Shown here: piece by piece, positions 21,369-29,706 of the stretch
Layout of the letters: every line of letters begins with the position of its first letter
Position numbering within the stretch: the stretch's first letter is position 1
NCBI RefSeq assembly: GCF_001547995.1
Contig: NZ_AP014690.1
Coordinates: 186,001-250,000 of the forward strand
Length of the DNA: 64,000 nt
Direction: 5' to 3'
From: Asaia bogorensis NBRC 16594
Lineage (GTDB): Bacteria; Pseudomonadota; Alphaproteobacteria; Acetobacterales; Acetobacteraceae
Made by a program: the position numbers and the translations under genes
The notes under the pieces: generated by a model
Databases searched by the model: none
What the model saw: only the letters and a program-made list of their open reading frames with translations
What the model was told of the DNA's origin: nothing

Positions 21369-22202
21369 GTGAGCAGGGAAATCGTGGTCGTCATCGGTGC
21401 GGGTGGTATTGGTCTGGCCATTGCGCGACGACAGGGCATGGGCAAGCATCTGCTCCTGGTCGATATCGATCAGGCTCTGTTGCAACGCACGGCTGGGACC
21501 CTGCGCGACGCCGGCTATGACGTGGCAACCCAGGTGATCGATGTCTGCTCGCCAGAAAGCGTTCACACACTTGCCCAGATGGCTGCTGCAATGGGGCCGG
21601 TCATGCAGGTGATCAATACGGCTGGCGTTTCGCCCAATATGGCCCCACCCGCCAAGGTGCTTGAAGTCGACCTTTACGGTGCTGCACTGGTATTTGAGGC
21701 CTTTGGCGAGGTGATTGCCTCTGGTGGATCAGGCCTGATCGTTGCCAGCATGGCAGGGCATATGCCCCATCCACTTTCCCCGTCGGACGAGACGCAACTG
21801 GCGCTGACCCCTGCGGCCGCGCTGCTTGAGCTGCCCTGCCTGCAACCTGATGTCATCACTGACAGTATGATGGCTTATATCGTTGCCAAGCGCGCAAACA
21901 GTCTGAGGGTGCAGGCCGAGGCGGTGAGATGGGGCACACGCGGTGCGCGGGTGAACGCCATAAGCCCAGGGATTGTGGTCACCCCGCTTGCCACGCATGA
22001 ACTGGCTTCCGCATCGGGTGACGCCTATCGCGCCATGGTCGAGGCCTCACCGGCGAAACGTATGTCACCCCCTGATGAGATCGCAATCGCAGCTCATTTT
22101 TTGCTTGGGCAGGATGCCGGTTTCATTACGGGGGGTGATCTGCTGATCGATGGCGGTGTTATCGCGGCCATGCGTGCGGGGCAACTATCTGCACCGGGCT
22201 GA
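21369..22202 (+). CDS. Short-chain dehydrogenase/reductase (SDR)
   Basis: 277 residues from the GTG at 21369, chosen because the Rossmann strand begins at once (VVVIGAGGIGLAIARR, cofactor Gly motif) and GGGAGA lies about 10 bases upstream; the longer frame from 21291 adds an unlikely leader. It has the NTAG motif, and the catalytic YIVAKRAN supplies YxxxK. ARVNAISPGIVVTP and the C-terminal FITGGDLLIDGG are standard classical SDR features. The substrate is unknown. A GC-rich hairpin lies between its stop and convergent dadA. Confidence 0.87.
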   Translation: MSREIVVVIGAGGIGLAIARRQGMGKHLLLVDIDQALLQRTAGTLRDAGYDVATQVIDVCSPESVHTLAQMAAAMGPVMQVINTAGVSPNMAPPAKVLEVDLYGAALVFEAFGEVIASGGSGLIVASMAGHMPHPLSPSDETQLALTPAAALLELPCLQPDVITDSMMAYIVAKRANSLRVQAEAVRWGTRGARVNAISPGIVVTPLATHELASASGDAYRAMVEASPAKRMSPPDEIAIAAHFLLGQDAGFITGGDLLIDGGVIAAMRAGQLSAPG

Positions 22203-22241
22203 GCATTGGTGTTTCCGCCAGGCCCGGCAGGAAGGCATTCG

Positions 22242-22258
22242 AGGGGGAGGATCCCCCT
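22242..22258. repeat. GC-rich hairpin between SDR gene and dadA
   Basis: AGGGGG-AGGAT-CCCCCT, no T-run. It lies between two converging genes and may attenuate both transcripts or be a degenerate palindromic repeat. Confidence 0.4.
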
Positions 22259-22288
22259 CTCATACTTAGGCCAAAGCCTTGTGTGGCT

Positions 22289-23548
22289 TCAGGACGTGTA
22301 GCGGTCCAGCGACAGATCCAGCGAAGGGATATCGGTACGCTTGCCGCTGATGCGGTCGGCGAGGATGCGGCCCGAGCCGCAGGCCATGGTCCAGCCAAGC
22401 GTGCCGTGGCCCGTGTTCAGCCACAGATTGCTGTAGCGCCCGGACGGACCAATGACGGGTGTGCCATCCGGCGTGCAGGGGCGCAGCCCGGTCCAGTAGC
22501 GGGCACGGCTCAGATCGGCACCGCCGAACATGTCGTTGAACGACAGTTCGAGCGTTTCGCGACGGTCCTGACTCAGCTTGAGGCGCCACCCCGTCAGCTC
22601 CGCCGTACCACCAATGCGAATACGATCGCCAAGGCGCGTCATGGCAACCTTGTAGGTCTCGTCATTGACCGTGGAGGTCGGGACACGGCTCTCATCGGTG
22701 ATCGGGGCTGTCAGCGAGTAGCCCTTGACCGGATAGACCGGCAGATCGAGTTCGATGGGCTTGAGCAGGCGGGGCGAGTAGCTGCCCAGTGCCAGCACAT
22801 AGGCATCGGCTGTCAGGCGGCCCGCACTGGTGCGGATACCATAGATGGCGTCGCTCGCCGCTTCGATGGCCTCGATTTCGGTGCGGAAGCGGAAGCTCAC
22901 GCCCTTCTCCGCCGCCATGGCGGCAAGGCGCTGTGTGAAGAGATAGGCATCTCCGGATTCGTCACCGGGCAGACGCAGGCCACCCTTGAGAATCTGACGC
23001 GCGCCGGCGAGGCCGGGCTCGTATTTCAGCACATCGTCCATGCCCAGCAATTCGTGGGCAACGCCGCTTTCCTCAAGCAGGCGCATGTCCTCATGGGCAT
23101 GTTCGATCTGCTTGTCGGTGCGGAAAAGCTGGATCAGGCCTTTCTGTCCATCGTCATAGGTAATGCCGGTGCTGCGGCGCAGTTCGGCCTGACAGTCACG
23201 GCTGTATTCCGCAATGCGCAGCATACGGCTCTTGTTGATGTCGTAGGCATGATGCGTACAGTTGGTCAGAAGCTGCGTCATGAAGCGCAGCATCGGCATG
23301 TTGACGGCAGCAGCACGCACAACCAGCGGCGCGTGCTTTTCGAGCATCCAGCGCATGGCCTTGAGGGGCAGGCCCGGCATGGCCCAAGGCGTGGAATAGC
23401 CGGGGGAGACCTGACCGGCATTGGCGAAAGAGGTTTCGAGCCCGACGCCCGGCTGGCGGTCGATGACCTCGACCTCATGACCCTGCTCGGCAAGATACCA
23501 GGCTGTGGTGACGCCGATGACACCGGCGCCCATGACGATGATCTTCAT
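22289..23548 (-). CDS. dadA: D-amino acid dehydrogenase DadA
   Basis: 419 residues. The FAD-binding Rossmann motif is at the very N-terminus (MKIIVMGAGVIGVTTAWYLAEQG). The central segment (SPGYSTPWAMPG) and C-terminal WTGLRPCTPDGTPVIGP are typical of DadA. It oxidises D-alanine and other D-amino acids to keto acids at the inner membrane, feeding electrons to quinone. The ATG overlaps the stop of the racemase gene by four bases (ATGA), so the two form a coupled alanine-catabolism operon: L-Ala to D-Ala to pyruvate. Confidence 0.94.
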   Translation of the reverse strand: MKIIVMGAGVIGVTTAWYLAEQGHEVEVIDRQPGVGLETSFANAGQVSPGYSTPWAMPGLPLKAMRWMLEKHAPLVVRAAAVNMPMLRFMTQLLTNCTHHAYDINKSRMLRIAEYSRDCQAELRRSTGITYDDGQKGLIQLFRTDKQIEHAHEDMRLLEESGVAHELLGMDDVLKYEPGLAGARQILKGGLRLPGDESGDAYLFTQRLAAMAAEKGVSFRFRTEIEAIEAASDAIYGIRTSAGRLTADAYVLALGSYSPRLLKPIELDLPVYPVKGYSLTAPITDESRVPTSTVNDETYKVAMTRLGDRIRIGGTAELTGWRLKLSQDRRETLELSFNDMFGGADLSRARYWTGLRPCTPDGTPVIGPSGRYSNLWLNTGHGTLGWTMACGSGRILADRISGKRTDIPSLDLSLDRYTS

Positions 23549-24690
23549 TGTGAACTCTCGATATATTCACGATGGAAGCGCTTCCCGAGTCCGGTCAGCA
23601 ACTCATATCCGATCGTATCCAGTGCCGCGGCCAGTTCGTCCAGCGGACGATGGGGGCCAATCAGCTCGAAACCGGTGCCGGGGGGCAGGAGTTTGTCTCC
23701 CAGCGCGGTCAGATCCAGCGCCATGCAGTCCATCGAAATCCGCCCCACGATGGGCAACAGGATATCAGGGCTGTCAGGCAGAACGGCGCTGGCAAGGCCA
23801 CCGCCGCGTCTGTGGAAACCATCGGCATAGCCGACGGAAAGGGTTGCGATGCGCGTGGGCTTTGTCGCGATGAAACGCGCGCTGTAGCCTACTGCCACAT
23901 CCGGGGCGATCCAGCGATCCTGCACCATGCCGGCCAGCAGGGTGACAACCGGATGCATGGGATTGGCGCGATCCGGGGTCGGGTTGCCGCCATAGAGGGC
24001 ATAACCGGGCCGGACCAGATCATGATGGAAGGCTTCCCCCAGAAAGATACCGCTCGACGCTGCAAGACTGGCAGGCAGGGCCGGGAGCTTGCGGCGCAGG
24101 GCCTCGAATTGCAGGCGCTGTCCCTCATTGCGCGGCGAATGGTGTTCATCCGCGCAGGCCAGATGGCTCATGATGTAATCAATGGCCAGATCGGCAAGGG
24201 TGTTTTCGGCAATAAGCGTATCGATATCGGCTTCGGACAGACCGAAGCGCGACATGCCGCTGTCGAGCTGAAGCAGACAGGGGGAGCGCACGCCCGTATC
24301 GCGGCATAGCGCGGCCCAGCGGCGGACATGGTCGAGGCTGTTCAGAACCGGGGTGAGGCCTTTGTCCTGCAAAAGCGCCTCGCTGCCGGGAGCCGGGCCA
24401 TTGAGGATACAGATGGCAGCATCGGCCGCCAGAACGGGGCGTAGCTCCAGCCCCTCCTGAACGGTGGCAACAAAGAACCGGCGGCATCCGGCGCGATAGA
24501 GGGCTGGGGCGACACGCGTCACACCCAGCCCGTAGGCATCCGCCTTCACCGCGGCCCCGACGGCGACATCGGGTCCCACACGGGATTTCAGCAGTTGGTA
24601 ATTCTGCTTGATGGCGTCGAGGTCGATACGAAGCCATCCACCGGCACGTCTGACTGCGTCGGTTTGCGCCTCGTCTGGCTGGGTTGTCAT
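23545..24690 (-). CDS. alr: Alanine racemase
   Basis: 381 residues, fold-type III PLP enzyme. The PLP lysine is in AAVKADAYGLG (K49). The second catalytic residue, Tyr, is in AVGYSARF, and RPGYALYGG and VGRISMDCMALD are further family motifs. It interconverts L- and D-alanine. The position directly upstream of dadA with a four-base overlap suggests the catabolic (DadX-type) role, but as no other alr is visible here it could also supply D-Ala for the cell wall. Confidence 0.95.
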   Translation of the reverse strand: MTTQPDEAQTDAVRRAGGWLRIDLDAIKQNYQLLKSRVGPDVAVGAAVKADAYGLGVTRVAPALYRAGCRRFFVATVQEGLELRPVLAADAAICILNGPAPGSEALLQDKGLTPVLNSLDHVRRWAALCRDTGVRSPCLLQLDSGMSRFGLSEADIDTLIAENTLADLAIDYIMSHLACADEHHSPRNEGQRLQFEALRRKLPALPASLAASSGIFLGEAFHHDLVRPGYALYGGNPTPDRANPMHPVVTLLAGMVQDRWIAPDVAVGYSARFIATKPTRIATLSVGYADGFHRRGGGLASAVLPDSPDILLPIVGRISMDCMALDLTALGDKLLPPGTGFELIGPHRPLDELAAALDTIGYELLTGLGKRFHREYIESSQ

Positions 24691-24748
24691 CAGGGTTCGC
24701 GTCTTTCGATCATTTCGGGATCATACTAAACCGGGGCCCTGTCACGGC

Positions 24749-25783
24749 TCAAGACCCTGACGGCACACCCTTACTTGTGGAATATTCAAAGTGAAGGGCC
24801 TGATCGGGGTGGACGATAGGGTGAATGGCATGGGCTGCCATGGCTCCCTCGCTGAACCCCTGCAGGATCAGCTTCAGCTTGCCGGGATAGGTGGCGATGT
24901 CACCAATGGCAAAAACGCCGGGCAGGCTGGTTTCCATGCTGGAGGGCGTGACGGGAATCGTGCTGCGCACGGTATCGATATTCCAGGTGGCAATCGGGCC
25001 GAGATCGGTCGAGAGACCATAGAAAGGCAGCAGCGTATCGGCTTCGATACGACGGGTCTGGCCCTCGAGATCGATCACATCGACCGCGGTAAGGGCGCCA
25101 TTCTCGCCCTGCAATGCGTGAAGCTGATAGGGCACGACTTTTTCGATACGCCCTTCAGCCACACGGGCTTCGATCTGGGAGAGGGTTTCGGGCGCACCAC
25201 GGAAGCGGTCGCGGCGATGAAGCAGGTAGATCTTTTCCGCAATGTCGGAAAGCGACAGCGCCCAGTCGAGGGCGGAATCGCCACCGCCTGCCACCACAAT
25301 GCGCTTGCCTGCAAAATCGGCGCGCTTGCGCACGTAATACTGAACAGCGCCACTCGCCTCATAGGCATCGAGACCATCGAGCGGCGGGCGATTCGGGCCG
25401 AACGCACCCGCTCCTGCCGCGATGATCACGGCGCGCGCCGTCACCACATTGTTCCTGTCTGTCTCGAGCGTGAAGGCGCCGCGCTGGCCCGACAGCTTTT
25501 CCACGCGCTGGCCCAGAAGGCGGGGTACATCGAAGGGGGCGATCTGGGCATCGAGCGCGGCAATCAGGGCACCGCCTTCAATCGAGGGGTGCGCCGGAAT
25601 GTCATAGATCGGCTTTTCAGGATACAGCGCCGCGCATTGGCCACCAATCTCGCTCAACGCGTCAATCAGCACGCAGGAAAGTTTGAGCATGCTGCACTCG
25701 AACGCGGCAAAAAGCGCGGTCGGCCCTGCACCGATAATGGCCACATCGATGTCGAGAGGGGTCTGGCCCATGTCAGCTGTCAT
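24749..25783 (-). CDS. Ferredoxin/flavodoxin-NADP+ reductase, thioredoxin-reductase-like (TrxR-type FNR)
   Basis: 344 residues with an FAD motif near the N-terminus (VAIIGAGPTALFAAFE) and an NAD(P) motif in the middle (IVVAGGGDSALDWALSL). The C-terminal GVFAIGDIATYPGKLKLI closes the FAD site. It resembles thioredoxin reductase but lacks the CxxC redox pair, as in the YumC-type ferredoxin-NADP reductases. It probably moves electrons between NADPH and ferredoxin or flavodoxin. It is monocistronic and divergent from the threonine aldolase leader. Confidence 0.88.
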   Translation of the reverse strand: MTADMGQTPLDIDVAIIGAGPTALFAAFECSMLKLSCVLIDALSEIGGQCAALYPEKPIYDIPAHPSIEGGALIAALDAQIAPFDVPRLLGQRVEKLSGQRGAFTLETDRNNVVTARAVIIAAGAGAFGPNRPPLDGLDAYEASGAVQYYVRKRADFAGKRIVVAGGGDSALDWALSLSDIAEKIYLLHRRDRFRGAPETLSQIEARVAEGRIEKVVPYQLHALQGENGALTAVDVIDLEGQTRRIEADTLLPFYGLSTDLGPIATWNIDTVRSTIPVTPSSMETSLPGVFAIGDIATYPGKLKLILQGFSEGAMAAHAIHPIVHPDQALHFEYSTSKGVPSGS

Positions 25784-25929
25784 CCATATCTGTCCGGCCT
25801 GCTGGCCCGGTCATGCTTCGCAACGAGGCTGAAAGAAACCACATTCTTTCCTGCGATGCACCCCCCTCACATGGCTTCTGTGCCTGTTGGGTCGTGTCAC
25901 TCTGTTTTCAGGCGGTTGTCGGCTGATAG

Positions 25930-26112
25930 ACGTCCGGAGAGGCTTACCCTTGCCGTGGCGCTGGGGCTTTGATACGAGAGACCCAGCATCAAGAGCCGGT
26001 ATCGTTTCACCGGCGCCAACCTGCTCCCGGGCAAGGTGGTATCTCCGGGCAACCGGAGAGATGTGGCCGCTCCGGCAATCTCGGGACACGCCACACCCTC
26101 CTTGCCGCAAGC
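25930..26112 (+). promoter_or_regulatory. Structured 5' leader of the threonine aldolase / glycine-transporter operon, possible riboswitch
   Basis: The 367 bases before the aldolase start hold at least four tandem hairpins. They are TTGAT/ATCAA (stem extended by GCT/AGC, around 25967-25995); GCCGGT/ACCGGC with loop ATCGTTTC (25995-26014); ACCTGC/GCAAGGT (26018-26036, one bulged base); and ATCTCCGG-GCAA-CCGGAG (26041-26058). Longer pairings GTGGCG/CGCCAC and GGCTT/AAGCC could enclose the whole. GAGAG and GGCAA..GGA elements recall glycine aptamers, and both downstream genes concern glycine, but the fit to the consensus is incomplete and the class is not proven. Confidence 0.4.
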
Positions 26113-26150
26113 CCATACTGCTTTTTCAGAAGCGCAAGGATTTCCAGCCT

Positions 26151-27176
26151 GTGGCCCAGCAATTTGCCAGTGACAATTATGCCGGTATCTGCCCCGAAGT
26201 ATGGGACATCATGCATCAGGCCAATAAAGGCTCCGTTCCGGCCTATGGCGATGATGAATGGACCAGCCGCGCCGCTGACAGCTTTCGTGCGCTGTTCGAG
26301 ACGCGCTGCGAGGTGTTCTTTGCCTTCAACGGCACGGCAGCCAATTCACTCGCGCTGGCGGCGCTCTGCCAGTCCTATAACAGTGTGATCTGCTCGTCTT
26401 TCGCCCATGTCGAAACCGATGAGTGTGGAGCCCCCGAGTTCTTCTCCAATGGCTCCAAGCTGCTGGTGGCGCGGACCGATCATGCCAAGCTTTTCCCCGA
26501 GGATATCCGGGCGCTGGCAACCTGTCGCAGCGATATCCATTACCCCAAGCCCAAGGTGGTGACGATCACCCAGCCAACCGAGACGGGCGAGGTCTATTCC
26601 CTGGCCGAGATAAGCGCCATTTCAGAAACCTGTCGCGAGCTCGGGCTGCGTCTGCATATGGATGGCGCACGCTTTGCCAATGCCTGTGCGGCACTGGGCT
26701 GCACCCCTGCCGAAATGACATGGCAGGCGGGTGTGGATGTATTGTGTTTCGGGGGCACCAAGAACGGCATGGGGGTAGGCGAGGCGATTCTGTTTTTCGA
26801 CTCAGCCCTTGCCGAAGGCTTTGACTATCGCTGCAAGCAGGCCGGGCAATTGGCCTCGAAAATGCGCTTCATTTCCGCGCCCTGGATCGGTCTGCTTGAA
26901 AGCGGGGCCTGGCTGCGCAACGGCGCACATGGCAATAGCTGCGCCCGTGCCCTGGCCTCGCGTATCGAGGCGCTTCCGGGCTTGTCGCTCATGTTTCCCG
27001 TGCAGGCCAATGCAGTGTTCCTCAAGGCGCCGGAGGCCGTGCTGGAGGGGCTGCGCGAGCGGGGCTGGCGTTTTTACACCTTCATCGGTGGGGGGGCGCG
27101 TTTCATGTTTGCATGGGATGCCGATCCGGCCCGCGTGACGCAGCTGGCCGATGATATTGAGGCCCTTGCCGCGTGA
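26151..27176 (+). CDS. ltaE: Low-specificity L-threonine aldolase
   Basis: 341 residues from the GTG at 26151, selected because the product then begins MAQQFASDNYAGICPEV, matching the usual aldolase N-terminus, and AAGGA lies about 10 bases upstream. The frame is open back to 25887, but that part overlaps the structured leader. It is a fold-type I PLP enzyme with the Schiff-base lysine in CFGGTKNGMG (about residue 204) and HMDGARFANA. It cleaves threonine or allo-threonine to glycine and acetaldehyde. The stop overlaps the GTG of the next gene (GTGA). Confidence 0.9.
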   Translation: MAQQFASDNYAGICPEVWDIMHQANKGSVPAYGDDEWTSRAADSFRALFETRCEVFFAFNGTAANSLALAALCQSYNSVICSSFAHVETDECGAPEFFSNGSKLLVARTDHAKLFPEDIRALATCRSDIHYPKPKVVTITQPTETGEVYSLAEISAISETCRELGLRLHMDGARFANACAALGCTPAEMTWQAGVDVLCFGGTKNGMGVGEAILFFDSALAEGFDYRCKQAGQLASKMRFISAPWIGLLESGAWLRNGAHGNSCARALASRIEALPGLSLMFPVQANAVFLKAPEAVLEGLRERGWRFYTFIGGGARFMFAWDADPARVTQLADDIEALAA

Positions 27177-27811
27177 GCCCAGCGACACTTGCTTCCATCC
27201 ATGCGTTATCAGCCTCCACCCTGTCGGATCTCGATATGGCAGGAACGGCGGTCTTTGCGATCTCCGGTGCGCTCGTGGCAGCCAAGGCACGGCAGAACAT
27301 CGTGACCTTTGCCTTTTTTGCGGCCATGACAGGGGTTGGTGGCGGGACGTTGCGTGACCTGCTGATTGGCGCTCCGGTGTTCTGGATGCATGCGACAGCG
27401 CCTCTGGCTGTGTGTCTGGGCATCGCCTTGCTGGTCTGGTTCACGCCGCATCGCTACTGGCACGAACGGGCGATCGACTGGTTCGATGGGCTGGGGCTGG
27501 CATCCTATGCCGTTTACGGCGCAGCCAAGGCCATTGCCTACGGTATCCCCTGGCTACCTGCCGCCATCATGGGCGTGGTGACAGCCTGTATGGGCGGCAT
27601 CATACGCGATGTTCTGGCCGGCCTCCCCTCGATCGTGATCCGTCCGGAATTATACGTCACCGCCGCCGCGCTGGCTGCCGGACTTTATGTTGGCCTGACC
27701 GGGATGGGTGTGCAGCCTATCCTGGCTGGCGCGGTCGCGGTCGTTCTGGGCTTTGCCCTGCGTGGTCATGCGATCCTGCACAAGGTTGATCTGCCTGCTT
27801 ACCGACGATAG
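27173..27811 (+). CDS. TRIC/UPF0126-family membrane channel, putative glycine transporter (YicG-like)
   Basis: 212 residues with about seven hydrophobic helices arranged as two repeats (first from residue 22, DMAGTAVFAISGALVAAK with VGGGTLRDLL; second DGLGLASYAVYGAAKA with MGGIIRDVLAG). The paired GG-x-RD motifs are the signature of this family (Pfam UPF0126, now called Gly_transporter), which is related to trimeric TRIC cation channels. Coupling by a GTGA overlap to threonine aldolase, which makes glycine, supports a glycine-handling role. Function is inferred, not shown. Confidence 0.82.
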   Translation: MSPATLASIHALSASTLSDLDMAGTAVFAISGALVAAKARQNIVTFAFFAAMTGVGGGTLRDLLIGAPVFWMHATAPLAVCLGIALLVWFTPHRYWHERAIDWFDGLGLASYAVYGAAKAIAYGIPWLPAAIMGVVTACMGGIIRDVLAGLPSIVIRPELYVTAAALAAGLYVGLTGMGVQPILAGAVAVVLGFALRGHAILHKVDLPAYRR

Positions 27812-27820
27812 GGGGCTGTA

Positions 27821-27871
27821 AGGCCTTTTCCTCGAGTTCGGCGCGAAAGAGGCCCTGTCAAGGAAAGGCCT
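27821..27871. terminator. Inverted repeat after the aldolase operon
   Basis: AGGCCTTTTCCT and AGGAAAGGCCT (one extra T in the left arm) with a 28-base loop, ten bases after the stop. No T-run follows, so it is a possible terminator only. The rest of the 269-base gap up to tsaE shows nothing recognisable. Confidence 0.35.
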
Positions 27872-28080
27872 GCGCCTTGAGGAGAGATTTTTCTGGAGCT
27901 GACCGTAGTACTCCACAATGCTTGACGATGACACGTGAAACGAGACCGTTTGGTTATTCACGGTGCTTCGGTCCTCGCCACGACAAACAACACTGATCTC
28001 CGTGAGCGGGTAAGCCGGCCGTCGCGGCCTGATATGCTTTCCCCTACCCATCACACCTATGCGGTTCTAGACTGATCTCC

Positions 28081-28515
28081 ATGAATGTCCTGTCTCTGCC
28101 CAATCAGCCCGCCACCGAAGCCTTTGCTGTCCGTCTGGCAGAGTTGTCGAGACCGGGGGATGTGATTGCGCTGCGTGGAGAGATGGGTATGGGCAAGAGT
28201 GTCTTTGCCCGGGCGTTCCTGCGTGCGCTGGCGAGTGATCCTTCGCTCGAAGTACCGAGCCCGACATTCTCTCTGGTGCAGATCTATGAGTTGCCCAAGG
28301 CCACCGTGGCGCATTTCGACCTCTGGCGGCTGGACGGACCTGACGCCCTGTTCGAACTGGGATGGGACGAGGTTCAGCAAGGAATCATGCTGGTGGAGTG
28401 GCCCGAGCGCGCGGGTGAGGAGCTTCCTTCGCATGCCCTGCATCTGACGCTGCTGCCGGGGACGGGGGAAACGGAGAGGATGGCGCAGGTCACGGGATGG
28501 GATGACCGGCTGTGA
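28081..28515 (+). CDS. tsaE: tRNA threonylcarbamoyladenosine biosynthesis ATPase TsaE (complete copy)
   Basis: 144 residues, normal length. P-loop GEMGMGKS (residues 33-40), VPSPTFSLVQIY and HFDLWRL motifs, and a C-terminal LVEWPERAGE segment, all typical of TsaE, the ATPase that drives the TsaB-TsaD complex in t6A formation on ANN-decoding tRNAs. It is followed by the start-like sequence of addB (GTGACAATGGTGACG compared with GTGACACTGGCGACG at 32467) and then unrelated DNA. A truncated second copy lies at 32288-32470. Confidence 0.93.
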   Translation: MNVLSLPNQPATEAFAVRLAELSRPGDVIALRGEMGMGKSVFARAFLRALASDPSLEVPSPTFSLVQIYELPKATVAHFDLWRLDGPDALFELGWDEVQQGIMLVEWPERAGEELPSHALHLTLLPGTGETERMAQVTGWDDRL

Positions 28516-28751
28516 CAATGGTGACGTCTCGTGCGTGACTATGAGCGTCGTATCGACGTCTCACAGGCCATGATTCTCGTCGCTACCGTCAGGTTTTGGA
28601 TATGAGTCCTGAGCCTAGAGCTACGCTCTGCACGTGGTGATAGTGCTCAGCTGAATGGAAAGCTAACCCCCTTGCATCTAAAGGCAATCTTTTGCACTGT
28701 GCATTAATCCGTGATAATGACTCACCTAAACCGAAACACTCGAGGAATAAC
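28516..28751. other. Junction segment between tsaE and the AT-rich gene pair
   Basis: The first 15 or so bases still match the tsaE-addB boundary found at 32467. After that similarity stops and base composition falls toward the AT-rich pair. No gene, terminator or attachment-site repeat was recognised. It probably includes the promoter of the pair. Confidence 0.45.
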
Positions 28752-29696
28752 GTGGTTCAATTATTGTCTCTCGTTGTCCCTTTTTACAACGAGTCGAGTA
28801 TGGTATCAGTATTCTTTGATATGATCACTCCCGTGCTCGACTCTGTCGAACGTACAGCATGGGAGATTATTTGTATTGATGACGGAAGTCAGGATGAGAC
28901 ACTGCCTAAGCTTATAGCTGCAGCATCCCGCGATAGCCGTATTAAGGTGATCGAATTTTCACGCAATTTTGGGAAAGAGGCAGCTTTGACAGCCGGAATC
29001 GATCTGGCAAAGGGCGATGCCGTAATCCCGATTGATGCAGATTTACAAGATCCACCTGAGTTGATTATCCGGATGGTGAAAGCTTGGAGGGAAGGTTCTG
29101 AAGTCGTCCTCGCTCGACGCGTAGATCGTTCCAGCGACGGTTTTTTAAAGAGAAAGACAGCAGCCTGGTTCTACCAAGCACATAATAAACTTTCGAAGAC
29201 GAAACTACCAGAAAATGTTGGCGATTTCCGGTTGATGGACCGAATAGTCGTTAATGCACTGAAACAGTTGCCGGAACGACAAAGATTCATGAAGGGGCTC
29301 TTCTCCTGGATTGGCTTCAAGACGATTACTATCGACTATGCTCGCGCAGAACGTGCAGCGGGTAAGACTAAGTTTTCCGGCTTTTCGCTCTGGAACTTTG
29401 CGCTCGAAGGTTTTACGAGTTTTTCTACTGTACCTTTGCGACTATGGACCTATCTTGGAGCTGTGGGGGCGGTTCTGTGTTTAATTTATGCGGTATATAT
29501 TATATCAACGACGGTACTATTTGGTAGTCCAGTACCCGGGTATGCATCCATATTTGTGTCTATCACATTCTTCGGTTCTATCCAGCTCATTAGTATTGGA
29601 CTTCTCGGTGAGTATATCGGAAGAATTTATATAGAGGTAAAGCAGAGGCCAATATATGTATTGAAGTCAATACACGAGTTTGATAGTAATATGTAG
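28752..29696 (+). CDS. GtrB/CsbB-like polyprenyl-phosphate glycosyltransferase (GT2)
   Basis: 314 residues from the GTG at 28752, preferred over the ATG at 28692 because GAGGAA lies 5 bases before it and the GT2 fold begins at once (LSLVVPFYNE). IDDGSQDE (about 42-49), RNFGKEAALTAG and the metal-binding IDADLQDPPE (94-103) are signatures of the DPM1/GtrB group that loads a sugar on undecaprenyl phosphate. Two C-terminal transmembrane helices (about 235-300) match GtrB/CsbB. Its AT-rich codon use contrasts with the surrounding genome, suggesting transfer. The next gene, YfhO-like, follows after 10 bases. Confidence 0.88.
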   Translation: MVQLLSLVVPFYNESSMVSVFFDMITPVLDSVERTAWEIICIDDGSQDETLPKLIAAASRDSRIKVIEFSRNFGKEAALTAGIDLAKGDAVIPIDADLQDPPELIIRMVKAWREGSEVVLARRVDRSSDGFLKRKTAAWFYQAHNKLSKTKLPENVGDFRLMDRIVVNALKQLPERQRFMKGLFSWIGFKTITIDYARAERAAGKTKFSGFSLWNFALEGFTSFSTVPLRLWTYLGAVGAVLCLIYAVYIISTTVLFGSPVPGYASIFVSITFFGSIQLISIGLLGEYIGRIYIEVKQRPIYVLKSIHEFDSNM

Positions 29697-29706
29697 GTAC
29701 ATCAAT

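Noticed and set aside
22283-23830. 515-residue open frame on the plus strand
   Set aside because: Antisense to dadA and the end of alr, both confidently identified on the minus strand.
24791-25972. 393-residue open frame on the plus strand
   Set aside because: Antisense to the ferredoxin-NADP reductase-like gene, with no recognisable domain.
25887-26150. N-terminal extension of the threonine aldolase frame
   Set aside because: The extension has no similarity to aldolases and covers the structured leader; the GTG at 26151 gives the normal N-terminus.
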